Part shown: piece after piece, positions 33,696-45,270 of the stretch
Numbering within the stretch: the stretch's first letter is position 1
Layout: each line of letters starts with the position of its first letter
Source of the DNA: Branchiostoma floridae
Lineage: Eukaryota > Chordata > Leptocardii > Amphioxiformes > Branchiostomatidae
NCBI RefSeq assembly: GCF_000003815.2
Contig: NC_049995.1
Location: forward strand, 17,434,733 to 17,498,732
Length of the DNA stretch: 64,000 nt
Direction: 5' to 3'
The notes under the pieces: generated by a model
Database searches by the model: none
What the model was told of the DNA's origin: nothing
The model's input: the letters and a program-made list of their open reading frames with translations, nothing else
Program-made: the position numbers and the translations under genes

Positions 33696-35930
33696 GGTAT
33701 GCCTATCATCCTTACACAAACAAAGATGTTGAAATACTGCTATGTAGCCACCAGGACATCAGCTACTGGTCATAGATGAAGGGGTCTGTAGGTCATTATC
33801 AGAAGAAAAAAAGCTTGTGGGTATTGTAGTCCTAGTCAATGTGACAGTTAAGTAAATTAAAGGGAACTCATTTCAACAATAGTTTTAGTAGTCTAAGTAA
33901 ATGAAGGACTTTTGATCAATAGAGCACTTCAACATACATCGTACTCATGTACATAATACATCAATAGCCTGTGTGCAGCTCTCAGGAACTGTCTTATAGT
34001 AGATGCAATTGTGTCTTCCCTACATTTGCAATGTAAGGTGGAAGAAAGCACATGCAAAATGGAACCACAACTAATATCAGTGATATTGAAGACAAAAAAC
34101 TTCTCCACTCATTGCAATACATAGCAGCACCAGGAGGGATCAGCTAAATACAGACATTACCTCCTGTAGTGGAGAAGTATCCTGTATTTGTTTAAGTTAG
34201 TTCTGCCAGATGAGCCATGTAATTGGGGAATTAGGGATCTCCTCAAGTTGTAGTTAACAGTCCAGACACCAATGGTGACAGATGTGGGTCAGTTTAGAGG
34301 CCTGTTTCTTTTTTCTGTATTCTACATACCTTGCCAAACCTTGCCATACCTGTACCTAATAGCTGTAGCTATAAAAAGCCCAGCTTGTACAGGCTGCATG
34401 AAAGCCCCTTCCAGGAACTTAGCCCCCCTGCTCTGTTACATGTACACAGTCTGGCCTGGCCCAGAATCTTGGAGGGTATCATGTGACATACCTAGGGCTG
34501 AGTCATGTGACTGGCCTAGTACAGCCACAAGTAAAGCATACATGTCTGAACTATAGTCAGAAGTGTGTTGGACATGGGCAACTGTTTGCCCTCTTCACAC
34601 TCTGTAATAAAATCTACTTGCTTTAGACTTCAGTGGGCTGAGACCAAATAGATTTTCCTGAATTTTCAATTAGGGGTTATAGCACAGACTTGGTGGAGAT
34701 TCAAATATACAAGTATATTATCAGAATGTGAAATACAGGAATTCTGTCTTAAATTTGACCGCTCAGATATTATCATTATAAATGCTCACCTGGCTATTTA
34801 GAAAACTAAATTCTTTTTATAGCTTTTCAATAGGTTACTAAAACTCAGAGTCACCTAGCCTGATTTAAGCAAGCTTCTATACAGCCCGCCCAACATTGCT
34901 GCCAGTTACAGTCCTGGACAGCAGGGTTTGTGTTTCACAGGCTAAGACCCCATTCACATGAAAAAAAAAGTTACTAATAGACATTCCTCGTTTAACTCAC
35001 TTGCTTTTCTTTCATGTGAATTTCAAGGCATCTCCAATTACAAGGGACTGTGCTGCAGGCCCTTTCCTGTCAGGGCAATTAGTTCTGCTCCACCTTTGAT
35101 TTGTGTTAGGAAATAATTTGACCTTTGGTGACCTCAGCTCTTCTAGACAGATATCTTAGATACAAACCTTGCTTGTACAAACTTGTTGAAGGGGCACAAT
35201 AGTGGTTCCTGTCTGAGGAAACCATTGAAAGGAATGAATTAATAATGTGTATTTATCTGACACTTAACACTAGGGCATTCCTGCTAGTCTATACTGTATA
35301 CATGTAGTTAAAATCATGTAGCTCATGTAGCCCTGCTACGAAAGGTTTTCCCACAGGGGACCTGGTGGTATGTTGGTACAAGAGGGTAACCTTCTGGGCT
35401 GAACAACTCAGTTATTGTAAACTAGTGACAGATGCTTATCCCCCTCATCTCTGGTAAGGCAAACAGCCATAACGTATTCAAAACTTGCATAACAGCTGTG
35501 TAGAATTTTTTTCATTCTCAAAACACATTTCGAATTAGCCTTTACCTTGTATCCTGTTATATTTATAATATAAATAAGTAACAGGGAGACAGTGTAAGCA
35601 CAGATAGGCACCCATTTGGTGCATGTCTAATTGATCTGTTACACATAATTAGCCACACAGATAAGGCTAGAAGGCTTCTCTCCAGCCAGGCTCTGCTCCT
35701 TGAGTGATTGACAACCTGGAACTACATTGGCCTGATACTGGCTGCTGTGTGATGAGGCCCTACATCAAGTGTAGTTCCTCTAAAACAAACACCAAAAGCT
35801 CTCAGGCAGGGCAAAAAGGCTTGGCTTTAGGTAGGAACTAGTCCCAACTTTCCAGAAACTAATGCTCCTCATCTTCACCTATAGTTCCAACCTGAGATCA
35901 ATGTTCGCTTGGTGGTGTTTCAAATGAAAA
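33696..35930. other. Gene-free repeat-poor stretch
   Basis: No supported ORF. 35640-35905 is the paralogue of 32765-33060. The segment at 34868-34950 (CAGCCCGCCCAAC...CCTGGACAGC) resembles 58038-58090. Confidence 0.5.
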
Positions 35931-36739
35931 TGTGTTAAAGCATAGGGTACACATTTGCATGCAGTTCTTTGGTGAGTCAACAGAGGGCACTGGTGCACAG
36001 CAGTTCTATGGCACAACCTTTGATACTACTAAGGATATGATTATAACAACAACATCATGAGTAAACAGTCACAAACTTGATTCCATGTGTTTCTATCAAC
36101 CTGATCTGTGGGTAACAGATTTGGAATCTGCTACTAAAACGGCAAATAATTCAGTTTATTTTTGTGATGTGTTTTTACCCAACTTGAAGTGCTAAATTCA
36201 TTTCAAATTCAAATAAAAAAGCAATAAACAATGAGGTCTCCATATTACATTGAGTACCCATGTGCATCAGATTATAAGCTTTCCCAGATGATATACAGAA
36301 TACATCATGGTATTCCATATTGCCCTAGGTATTCCATCCAATTTATTCTGTATCGACCGTTGGGTCGGGCCGGAACCAAGGGTGATACGGAATACCCCCA
36401 TGTTGTATTTTATATATTCATCATGCCAACCCAAGCTCAAGCTAATCAAAGAAAGAGCAAAAGAAATGACATTGCTACACATCATGTCAACAAATTTCTT
36501 CAATTCATACAAAAGAACCGATGCTGTGCCAGTTTGGTTTGAGGGCAGTTGTTAGAATTTTCGACCGTCCCGGACTGTGGCGCACCCAAGCAAATTCGAA
36601 TCTTTCAAATCAAACTATTGAGTCCTGGGCCATACTATAAAATACAAACCAGTCGGAACACCGATATCTAAGTTAAACGTAAATACGGCTTGGGTATGAT
36701 ATACATTAATTTGTAAGTACTTAATGAAAGATAGAGACA

Positions 36740-37310
36740 CCGAGATGGGGAATAACAGACGATATACTGGCTTCACATACTATAAAATTAACCTGATCAC
36801 ATGACAATAACCTTCAACTTTCTAAAGGTAGCCATTTAGCAACAAATCTGTATTGGTTATGGGGTTGGTCAGCAGGGCAACTTGGAAGGAGTTAATATTA
36901 GCTATATTATTAGCCTCACAGATAAACCTGTTCCCACAGTTAATCACAGAACTTCAGCTTGCTGAGGCAGCCATTAAGTAAGCAAATTTTATTGGTTATG
37001 GGGTAAGATAGCAGGAAAAGGGTTAAAATGACTCTAGTATATGAGGAGTAGTAGCCAATGGCTTAACAGTTTAACCTCTGTCAGTAGTAAGTTAAACTGA
37101 CTGTCATATCAACCTTTAGCTTGCTAAGGAAGCCGTTTAAATATTAATTGTGGCAGCAGGGAGACAGTTAAATATGTTTATTTATTTCTTTTTTTTTATA
37201 CAGTACTTAGTACACAATCATGATGTATGCATAAAGGGGAGAGTAACTACTGGCTTCACTGTTAAACCTGATGGTTAACGTTGCAACATTTAATATAACC
37301 TGCAGGTAAG
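36740..37310. repeat. Decayed tandem array related to DHCR24 penultimate exon (copy 1)
   Basis: Units of about 140-160 bp share TTGGTTATGGGGT, AGCTTGCTAAGG.AGCC and CTCACAGATAAACCTG. The last, together with GATGTATGCATAAAGGGGAG at 37219, matches the antisense of the DHCR24-like exon at 19190-19245. Confidence 0.6.
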
Positions 37311-37424
37311 ATACCAGCCATCTAACAACACAATCCAATGATTCTGGGGTAAGGTTAAAGATGGAGAAGGTTTAAGATGTCAGAAACCAGGAAGTTGTAA
37401 ACAATTGTCATATAGGCCTATCAA

Positions 37425-37795
37425 GTTCAAGCCAAAAGGTTCTGGGTTGTGCCCTCTAGCTCTATGGAAAGCACTGAGAACCTACATGATTGTACTTTGG
37501 GACCTCATTTCACTCAGGTGAAAATTTTTACATACATGTAGCATACAGTTAGGGACATCCCTTATTTAAAAAAGGACATTATTTTAAATGGAGGTCCCAT
37601 GTTTGAGGGAGGAAGCTGCATCTCAGGCACGTTAAAGAAAAACACACTTATCGAAAAGAGCAGGCCTGGGGAACCTCTCCAGTGTGAGTGGATCAAACCT
37701 TAGTTTGGTCTCCGGATTGACATCTTGAAAAGGTGATGCCACCTGTTATGTCAACCCTTCCACAAATGTGGTAGATCTCAGTAGATCAAGAAATA
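37425..37795 (+). mobile_element. tRNA-derived SINE (degenerate)
   Basis: AAAGGTTCTGGGTTGTGCCC, then GGAAAGCACTGAGAACCTAC, GGCACGTTAAAGAAAAACAC, ACTTATCGAAAAGAGCAGGC and TCTCCAGTGTGAGTGGATCA. It has the same body as the SINE at 19.56 kb and an orthologous copy at 51640-51960. Confidence 0.65.
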
Positions 37796-38395
37796 TCAAC
37801 ACAAATGCAAATAAAGAAGGCAATACTATAATTATAATAATGGTTTATAAATACAAGTTAGAGTAATACACAGACTACATATTACATGTACATCTTTATC
37901 ATGAAAATCATTCTTTATTCCTTGGAATGAGAATGTACACATTATGGAAAGACAAAAACTCAAACTGGCATCTGTAAAGCTTGTACATAGTTTAAACCAC
38001 AGAGTCAGTGTAGGTTAATTAGGATCAAATCTAAATCAAAACAGTTTAAACCCTACATGGCTATCTACACTGTGACAATAGTAATACCACTAGTAGTACA
38101 CAAAATCTTCTTGTCCAAGTCTTTTTCTTGTCCATTAACAATTTATTATCATAATATACTTAGTTTAAGTCTTTGACTTTGCATTTTCAAAGTTAGATTT
38201 TGGCTGAGTAGAAGGCCGTTTAGCTGAGAGATTTGGGCAATACCAATTCAATGAATTGATATCTGAGGTACTTGTTGGTACAATTTATGACCTTTTTGCA
38301 GTACATGATATTGCAACAGTGCTGATTGCTGATGAAACTTTGTAACTTGATAGTCTACGCAGATTGGTAAAGTTTGATTATCACCTCACCCAGAT

Positions 38396-40240
38396 TCAGA
38401 AGTTCTGATATATGCTGACTCTTTCCTCTTCCATATCAGTCACTATCACATGTCCCTGTGGTGCCATGGCAACAGCCCATGGCTCTGTCATGTCTGTAGT
38501 GATGTGTTTGAGGAATTTTCCTGTCTTGTCAAACATCTCCATACTCCTGTTTTCCTGATCTGCCACAATGATGTTACCTGCCCTATCTGAACAGATGCCA
38601 TGGGGACACATCAGCTGACCTTCACCACTTCCCTCACCTCCAAACTGGAACAGGAACTGTCCATCCTCATTGTACACATAGACACAGTGATTCCAAGTGT
38701 CTGATACAAGAATGTTCCCTTCCCCGTCCACAGTGATGTACCATGGGAACTTCATCCCCTGCTGCTGACCCACAGTTCTCACAAGTGTTCCATCTGGCCT
38801 GAACACCAAAACTTGGCCTTGTAGGTTGTCCCCATCTACTGTGGTTTGTGTGATGAGGATGTGGTTCCTCCTGGTGTCCACGGCAACTCCTCTGTTGTAC
38901 TGTGTGTACTGTAGGTCAAACCTCCCCAGCACCCTGCCCTGTTTGTTGTACTGCACAGCACAGTGAGCACAGGACCCCCCGACCACCCACAGGTTCCCCT
39001 CCCCGTCCATGGCCACATCGTGTGGGTCCATCTCCTCTTCACCTGACATGACTGTTGGGAACTGTCTCACAAATGTTCCCTGCAGGGTGAAGACTTGGAT
39101 TCTCTGGTTCCACCTGTCTGCTACAAAGACCTCCCCTTCATCTGACACTGTAACACCACATGGACAGTTAAACTGTCCTGTTTCTGATCCCAGTCCACCA
39201 AATGCCATTCTCTGCAACTGATGTGTTTGGTTACCATGGTAATGACCTGTGCCCCTTGCTGCACCATAACTAGCTACAGGTACTGCTAGGATTGGTGCAG
39301 GTGCTGCTGGGATTGGTGCAGATGGGAGAGACTGGACCGTCACATGTCCCAATACTGGCACTGGGGTGTCTGTGGGCTGAAAGACAGCAGGCTGGGTTTG
39401 TACAGGAGTTGGTGCTGCTTTTCCTCTGAACTTTCCTACCACCTCTGTCAAAGCGGTTTGCTGACTGAGAAACTCAATCCATCCCTGCTGCAGCTTTTGT
39501 TCTGCTCGATCACAGGCAGCAGACAGTTCATTGACATCTGCCAACACTCTGTCCCTTTCAGTCTGTATTCTGTCCAGGTTCTGTCTTTGACTTTGTTGTG
39601 ATTCAGACAAGAGGTGTTTTTTTCTCTCTGTGAGTTTCTGAACCATTTGGTTGTAGGCCTGAATGATGCTGTTGTCTCTCTGCTGTTTCTTTTCATTCAG
39701 TGTTTTCTCTTCTTCCCTCAGGCTTCTAAGGAAGCTTAAGTAACTTTCCGCAATGTGCCTTCCTTCATTGATCAATGCCTGGACTGTAGAACTTCTTTCT
39801 TGTGCAGCTTTTTTTATGGTTGTTGTGCGATGATCATCATGAGCCTCCTCTAAACATGGTTTGCATATAGGAATCAGACAATGTCTACAGTATAGTTCGA
39901 GCACTTCAGAGGGGTGAAGGCTGCAACTGTTTCCAGACTGGGGTTGTTCCTTTGTTTCACCTGACAGTGAAGTCTGCTGTTGGAGTCTATCACACATATT
40001 GGCTATGATACGACTGTCTGGCAAACCTGCAACCCCCTGGCCATGGGGTGGCAGCCTGACCTGCTGACGACAGTTTGGGCACTGTAAAGGCAATCGCCTA
40101 CTTGCAAGGTCCTGTAGACAGTCCTGACAGAAGGTGTGTCCACATGGCAGCACCTTGGGCCTGGTGAACAGCTCCAGGCAGATGCTGCAGGTCAGTTCTT
40201 CCTTGAAATGTGTCCCCAAACTTGACGGTGCAGCTGCCAT
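38396..40240 (-). CDS. TRIM-NHL protein B, 614 aa, intronless
   Basis: A single exon, intact from MAAAPSSLGTHF to VSIYQNF. RING C18, C21, C33, H35, C38, C41, C54 and C57 are all present (CSICLELF...CGHTFCQDC...CPNC). The B-box follows near 105-137 (CSLHPSEVLELYCRHC) and a coiled coil spans about 150-270. The linker is PVQTQPAVFQPTDTPVP..., followed by six NHL blades such as EGEVFVADRWNQRIQVFTL and GNILVSDTWNHCVYVYNE. Predicted E3 ubiquitin ligase. The RING/B-box half is more diverged from A, C and D than the coiled coil and NHL half, so gene conversion between paralogues is possible. A truncated extra TRIM 5' end sits about 140 bp upstream. Confidence 0.92.
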   Translation of the reverse strand: MAAAPSSLGTHFKEELTCSICLELFTRPKVLPCGHTFCQDCLQDLASRRLPLQCPNCRQQVRLPPHGQGVAGLPDSRIIANMCDRLQQQTSLSGETKEQPQSGNSCSLHPSEVLELYCRHCLIPICKPCLEEAHDDHRTTTIKKAAQERSSTVQALINEGRHIAESYLSFLRSLREEEKTLNEKKQQRDNSIIQAYNQMVQKLTERKKHLLSESQQSQRQNLDRIQTERDRVLADVNELSAACDRAEQKLQQGWIEFLSQQTALTEVVGKFRGKAAPTPVQTQPAVFQPTDTPVPVLGHVTVQSLPSAPIPAAPAPILAVPVASYGAARGTGHYHGNQTHQLQRMAFGGLGSETGQFNCPCGVTVSDEGEVFVADRWNQRIQVFTLQGTFVRQFPTVMSGEEEMDPHDVAMDGEGNLWVVGGSCAHCAVQYNKQGRVLGRFDLQYTQYNRGVAVDTRRNHILITQTTVDGDNLQGQVLVFRPDGTLVRTVGQQQGMKFPWYITVDGEGNILVSDTWNHCVYVYNEDGQFLFQFGGEGSGEGQLMCPHGICSDRAGNIIVADQENRSMEMFDKTGKFLKHITTDMTEPWAVAMAPQGHVIVTDMEEERVSIYQNF

Positions 40241-40375
40241 GATTTTGTTTCCTGCTTATGTGGTAACCTTGCCCCAAGTCAAAGTCCAGATTACGACATG
40301 TTTGTTCAGGGATTGTCCAAAAAGCATTGTTAGGGGACAGGGCAGACGATTAATTGGATAGAGTGTGAGTGAGTA

Positions 40376-40472
40376 AGGGCAGCACCTTGGGCCTGGTGAA
40401 CAGCTCCAGGCAGATGCTGCAGGACAGTTCTTCATGAACTTCTCTCTTCAAACTGGATGGTGCAGACCCCAT
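40376..40472 (-). pseudogene. Solo 5' fragment of a TRIM-NHL gene
   Basis: From ATG 40472 the frame MGSAPSSLKREVHEELSCSI...TRPKVLP copies the first 32 codons of the A/C-type gene. It then breaks into unrelated LLTHTLSN and a stop. Only the first cysteine pair of the RING is present. It marks a duplication or deletion breakpoint upstream of TRIM-B. Confidence 0.85.
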
Positions 40473-40565
40473 GATTGTGCTTTGGAATAATGACTCTGCC
40501 AAATCTCCAGTCAAGTCCCAGGTTGGATCATGATTGTTCAGGGCAAAGCCCAATAAATGAGACAT

Positions 40566-41273
40566 ACAATGGTTGTTTGTGGTTTGTGTTGACTCAACGA
40601 CTAGGTAACATGCTAAAATAGAATCTCTAGGGAGAATGGTTTCTTACCCATGGTGTAAGAACAACCAAGGAAACAAAGTACATTTAACAAAATTATATAA
40701 TATATCAAAAAAGGCATAGAAATGAACCAAACTACCATTCCTTTATTAAACAGCCTAAAAAAAATTACTCAAACTTGAAGCCTTTATCAATAACTAGTAC
40801 TAGTATGCATGCAGTAAGTGACAATGCAAGCCATGACCCCCATACTGATGGGTGACTTGGTACAACCCACCACTCATTATCAAGACATCAGTAAGCAAGT
40901 ACTGACAGGTGGTAAAAGCCTGTTGTTTTCTATTGTAACAGGCATTCAGTTCACCATGGTACCAAGCATCATCTAAACTACCTTAAAGCTTAGTGTCAGT
41001 GTCCCTCGGACTTGATTGCTCTGAGATGGTTGTAAAATGAAAACTCAATTCTATTTACTGCACATTGTGTCAACAACTATCTACAGTAGATAGTTAAAGA
41101 TCTTTATCAATTCGAACAAAAGAATTGATGCTGTGCCAGTTTGGTTCAAGAACAGTTGTTTGAATTTTTGACTAGCGCAGGCAAGCAATCTCGAATCGTT
41201 CGAATCAAACTATAGAGCCCTGGGCTGTGCCGTAAAATACAGTCCTGGGAGTTAGAACACCAATGGTTTCTCA
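40566..41273. other. Intergenic, AT-rich
   Basis: No gene. 41120-41250 is alignable with 36520-36655 and 50630-50760 (CCAGTTTGGTT.A...GTTGTT.GAATTTT.GAC), so it belongs to the duplicated downstream block. Confidence 0.5.
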
Positions 41274-41602
41274 GGGCTCTAGCCAGCGTCCGTTTTTCCG
41301 TCAATTGACGGAAATTTGCTGCGTGTGACGGAAAAATTTTAAAGCCAATCCGTCAACCTTGATGGACAAAAATCCTTGGTGGAAGCTACAGGCGGCTTGG
41401 GGACGCCGTAAAAGCCACACACTGTTTGTTTTACTATTGTTTATGATTGTTGACAATGTATGTCGGCGCCCTTTCGCATACGATAATCTCATTAAAAACC
41501 CGTTTTTCAAGGTCTCAGTTCAGTCTCTCTAACTCCTGGAATAGTGTTTTCGCGACAGTGGGAATTGGCTGACGAAAAAAAATTTCGAGCTGGCTAGAGC
41601 CC
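41274..41602. mobile_element. MITE, 16-bp TIR GGGCTCTAGCCAGC
   Basis: The ends GGGCTCTAGCCAGC and GCTGGCTAGAGCCC are exact inverse copies. The interior contains CGTCAATTGACG and a short Arg/Lys-rich antisense ORF (41301-41510) that I do not treat as a gene. It is absent from the paralogous blocks, so it is a private insertion. Confidence 0.75.
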
Positions 41603-41689
41603 TAATCAAACCTAAATATGGCTCGGGTACAATGTACCTTATGAAGGACAGAGACACTTATCAGTTTGCCATCAAGCAAAAACATCTAT

Positions 41690-42070
41690 GTGCAAGCCAA
41701 ATAAATCTAACCCTTGTGAAATGGGGAATAATACTATTTTTAGACGATATACCAGCTTCACATAATATGATTATGAACCTAATCACTTATACACACAAGA
41801 ATATCTAACTTTCAGCTTGCTAAAGAAGCCTTAAATTTATTAACAAATTTGGATTGGTTATGGGGTTGGGTAGCAGGCAAAGATAAGTACCCACCGGCCT
41901 ACCAGATAAACCTGGTCTCATTAGTGTTAAACAGTTAAGTGATTGTGAACTTTCAGCTTGCTAAGGAAGCACTGGTTATGGGGTACTATAATAAGGCAGC
42001 AGGGACTTTAATATTCACTCACTCACTCACTTCAGTTTGCTAAGGCAGCAGTTTGGCACCTAAGTTGTAA
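41690..42070. repeat. Decayed array related to DHCR24 exon (copy 2)
   Basis: Shares TTGGTTATGGGGTTGGGTAG, CTTTCAGCTTGCTAA.GAAGC and CCAGATAAACCTGGTCTCAT with the arrays at 36.8 and 51.1 kb. Confidence 0.55.
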
Positions 42071-42662
42071 TCATGGTTATGGGGTTAGGCAGCAGTGTAT
42101 GTGTGTACGTGCTAACGCCAGGAGCTGGCCCCTTGCGTAGGGTAATACCACCCCTTACAAGGTGATACCTTATTTGGCGGAGTACAAGACAGTGACACAC
42201 CACATCTCCCGTCTGGGTGAATGTTCACGTCACTCACCATATATGGCTTACTGATTTTGGCTTAGTGTGTTCTACAGGGCTGTTAAGCTGAGAGATTTGA
42301 GTAATATCGCGTCAGTTAAGCACACAAGGATTGCAAAGGGGCTCCTCAAAGACTGTCACAACATGGACCTTTATTACAACACGGCCGCTCAGTGCGAGAT
42401 GGTACTAGTAGATACTCAAAGTACAACTCAGGTCACATGACCTAATTTACATACGGAGGTTACAGGGAAGTATACCAAGGTGGCATTGATTCAAAGGTTT
42501 ATACTTTGTTTATACTTTGTTTTGTGGTACAGACATTATTATTTGCAATATTATACTGTACATGATATAGCAACAGTGCTGATAGCTGATAAAACTTAAA
42601 GTTTGTTAATTGATAGTCTACAGATTGGTAAAGTTTGATTATCACCTCTGACTCAGTCAGAT

Positions 42663-43682
42663 TCAGAAGTTCTGGAATATGCTGACTTTGTTCTTTACCA
42701 AATCAGTTACCACCAGCTGTCCCTGTGTTGCCATGGCAACAGCACATGGGTGGCTCATGTCTGTATTTACGTACGTAGAGATGTGTTTGAGCAGTAACGT
42801 CCTTGTTTTGAGGAATTTTCCTGTCTTGTCAAACATCTCCACACTACTGTTTCCCCAGTCTGCCACAATGATGTTACCGGCCCTGTCTGTACAGATGCCA
42901 TGGGGAAACTTCAACTGACCTTCACCACTTCCCTCACCTCCAAACTGGAACAAAAACTGTCCGTCCACATTGTACACATAGACACAGTGGTTCTCACTGT
43001 CAGACACAAGAATGTTCCCTTCCCCGTTCACAGTGATGAACTGTGGGCACTTTATCCCCTGCTGCTGACCCACAGTTCTCACAAGTGCCCTATCTGGCCT
43101 GTACACCAAAACTTCACCTTGCAGGTTGGGCCAGTCTCCCGTGGTTTGTGTGATGAGGATGTGGTTCCTCCTGGTGTCCACAGCAACTCTTCTGTGCCTC
43201 CCTGTCTGCTGTAGGTCAAACTTCCTCAGCACCCTGCCCTGTTTGTTGTACTGCACAGCAAAATGAGATGGGGCTAAGTCTGACACCACCCACAGGTTCC
43301 CCTCCCCGTCCATGGCCACACCCTGTGGTTGCATCTTCTGATCACCTGACACGACTGTTGGGAACTGTCTCACAAATGTTCCCTGCAGGGTGAAGACTTG
43401 GATTCTCTGGTTCCTACAGTCTGACACAAAGATCTCCCCTTCATCTGACACTGTAACACCGTGTGGATTATCAAACTGTCCTGTTCCCATTCCCCTTTCA
43501 CCAAATGTCACTTTATGTGGCTGACGTCTTTGGTTACCATGGTGATGACCTGTGCCCCCTGCTGCACCATTACCAGATGCAGGTGCTTCTCGGATTGTTG
43601 CAAGTGCTTCTGGGATTGGTGCAGATGGGAGGGACTGTATTTTCTCCACGTTCTCACTGTGACTTTGTTGTGATTCAGACAA
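42663..43682 (-). pseudogene. TRIM-NHL C2: NHL half lacking RING, B-box and most of the coiled coil
   Basis: A 339-codon open frame beginning MSESQQSHSENVEKIQ. It retains a few coiled-coil residues, then jumps to SLPSAPIPEALATIREAP and a full set of NHL blades (EGEIFVSDCRNQRIQVFTL...GNIIVADWGNSSVEMFD), ending VSIFQNF. A 13-residue insertion lies near the end (TRTLLLKHISTYV, partly duplicating KHIST). The N-terminal about 250 residues expected for the family are missing. It abuts and overlaps the broken end of C1. It may be translated as an NHL-only protein, but with no catalytic RING. Confidence 0.8.
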
Positions 43683-45270
43683 GAGGTGGTCTTTTCTCTG
43701 TGTGAGTTTCTGCAGTTCTCACAAGTGTCCCATCTGGCCTGAACACCAAAACTTCACCATGCAGCTCAGAATATTGTCCTTTGGTTTTTGTTGTTGCGAT
43801 GAGGATGTGGTTCCTCCTGGTGTCCACGGCAACTCCTTTGTACCACCCTGTTTTCTGTAGAGCAAACTTCCTCAGCACCTCACCCAGTTTGTTGTACTGC
43901 ACAGCAAAATAAGCAGCAAAGCGTGTCCTCCCCACCACCCACAGGTTCCCCTCTCCATCCATGGCAACATCATCTGGGTATATTTTCTTCTCACCTGACA
44001 CGACTGTCGAGAACTGTCTCACAAATGTTCCTTGCAGGGTGAAGACTTGGATTCTCTGGTTCTCCCTGTCTGCCACAAAGATCTCCCCTTCATCTGACAC
44101 AGTAACACCAACTGGATCCCAAAACTGTCCTGTTCCTGATCCCCTTTCACCAAATGTTACTTTCTGTGGCTGATGTGTTTGGTTACCATGGTGATGACCT
44201 GTGCCCCTTGCTGCATCATTACTAGATGCAGGTGCTGCTGTGATTGGTGCAGGTTCTGCTGTGATTGGTGCAGGTTCTGCTGTGATTGGTGCAGGTTCTG
44301 CTGGGATTGGTGCAGGTTCTGCTGGGATTGGTGCAGGTTCTGCTGGGATTGGTGTAGATGGGAGAGACTGGATCGTCACATACCCCAATACTGGCACTGG
44401 GGTGTCTGTGGGCTCAAAGACAGCAGGCTGGGTTTGTACAGGAGTTGGTGCTGCTTTTCCTCTGTACTTTCCTAGCACCTCTGTCAAAGCGGTTTGCTGA
44501 CTGAGAAACTTGACCCATCCCTGCTGCAGTTCTTGTTCTGCTCGATCACAGGCAGCAGACAGTTCATTGACATCTGCCAACACTCTGTCCCTCTCAGTCT
44601 GTATTCTGTCCAAGATGTTTGTGTGATTTTCTCCAGATTCAGACAAGAGGTGGTCTCTTCTCTCTGTGAGTTTCTGCACCATTTGGTTGTAAGCCTGAAT
44701 GATGCTGTTGTCTCTCTGCTGTTTCTGTTCATTCAGGGTTTTCTCTTTTCCCCCCAGACTTCTGATGAAGCTTAAGTAATTTTCCATGATGTTCCTCCCC
44801 TCATTGATAAAGGGCTGGACTGTAGATCTCATTTCATGTGCAGCTTTTCTAAGGCCTGTGGTAGGATGTCCATCATGGTCTTCTTCACAACACTCAGTAC
44901 AAACTGGCACGTTACACTGCTTACAGTAGAGCTTGACTTCCTCTGTGGGGTGAAAGCTGCACCTGTTTCTAGACTGGGGTTGCTCCCTTATTTCCTCTAA
45001 ATGGTTTTCCTGTTTTTGGAGTTTCTCACACATATTTGCTGCCATGAGATTGTCTGGCAAACCTGCGACCCCCTGGGTTGGCAGCCTGACCTGCCGGCGA
45101 CAGATTGGGCACTGGAAGGCCCCTCCCCTCCCTGCATGGTCCTGTAGACAGTTCTGACAGAAGGTGTGCTGACAGGGCAGCACCTTGGACCTGGTGAACA
45201 GCTCCAGGCAGATGCTGCAGGACAGTTCTTCATGAACTTCTCTCTTCAAACCGGACGGTGCAGACCCCAT
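43675..45270 (-). CDS. TRIM-NHL C1: RING, B-box, coiled coil and truncated NHL, 531 aa
   Basis: Starts MGSAPSGLKREVHEELSC. The RING (C18-C57) and B-box (CSFHPTEEVKLYCKQC) are complete and the coiled coil is intact. The linker has expanded to six 7-residue PI(P/T)AEPA units (21-bp minisatellite, about 44225-44350). The NHL region runs only to RPDGTLVRT. There the sequence joins, out of frame, to a paralogue's coiled-coil codons (AETHTEKRPPLV, which in the other frame reads QKLTQRKDHLLSES). The last two blades or so are thus missing. The junction near 43714 looks like unequal recombination between paralogues, leaving C1 and C2, or else an assembly collapse. If real, the RING is intact but the propeller is incomplete. 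Confidence 0.85.
   Translation of the reverse strand: MGSAPSGLKREVHEELSCSICLELFTRSKVLPCQHTFCQNCLQDHAGRGGAFQCPICRRQVRLPTQGVAGLPDNLMAANMCEKLQKQENHLEEIREQPQSRNRCSFHPTEEVKLYCKQCNVPVCTECCEEDHDGHPTTGLRKAAHEMRSTVQPFINEGRNIMENYLSFIRSLGGKEKTLNEQKQQRDNSIIQAYNQMVQKLTERRDHLLSESGENHTNILDRIQTERDRVLADVNELSAACDRAEQELQQGWVKFLSQQTALTEVLGKYRGKAAPTPVQTQPAVFEPTDTPVPVLGYVTIQSLPSTPIPAEPAPIPAEPAPIPAEPAPITAEPAPITAEPAPITAAPASSNDAARGTGHHHGNQTHQPQKVTFGERGSGTGQFWDPVGVTVSDEGEIFVADRENQRIQVFTLQGTFVRQFSTVVSGEKKIYPDDVAMDGEGNLWVVGRTRFAAYFAVQYNKLGEVLRKFALQKTGWYKGVAVDTRRNHILIATTKTKGQYSELHGEVLVFRPDGTLVRTAETHTEKRPPLV

Larger units (their letters stand above)
35930..38395. repeat. Duplicated block downstream of TRIM-B (paralogous to 46330-46478 + 50114-52352)
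   Basis: The blocks share AAATGTGTT.AA.CATAGGG, TGCATGCAGTTCTTTGGTGA, TTGATTCCATGTGTTTCTAT and AATGAGGTCTCCATATTACA. They also share a GGTATTCCATAT foldback (36311-36412), a decayed 140-160-bp array and a tRNA-SINE (37425-37795). The copy at 46.3-52.3 kb is the same block interrupted by the LTR element, so the duplication predates that insertion. Confidence 0.8.

Noticed and set aside
41301-41510. 69-codon minus ORF
   Set aside because: It lies wholly within a MITE with exact TIRs.
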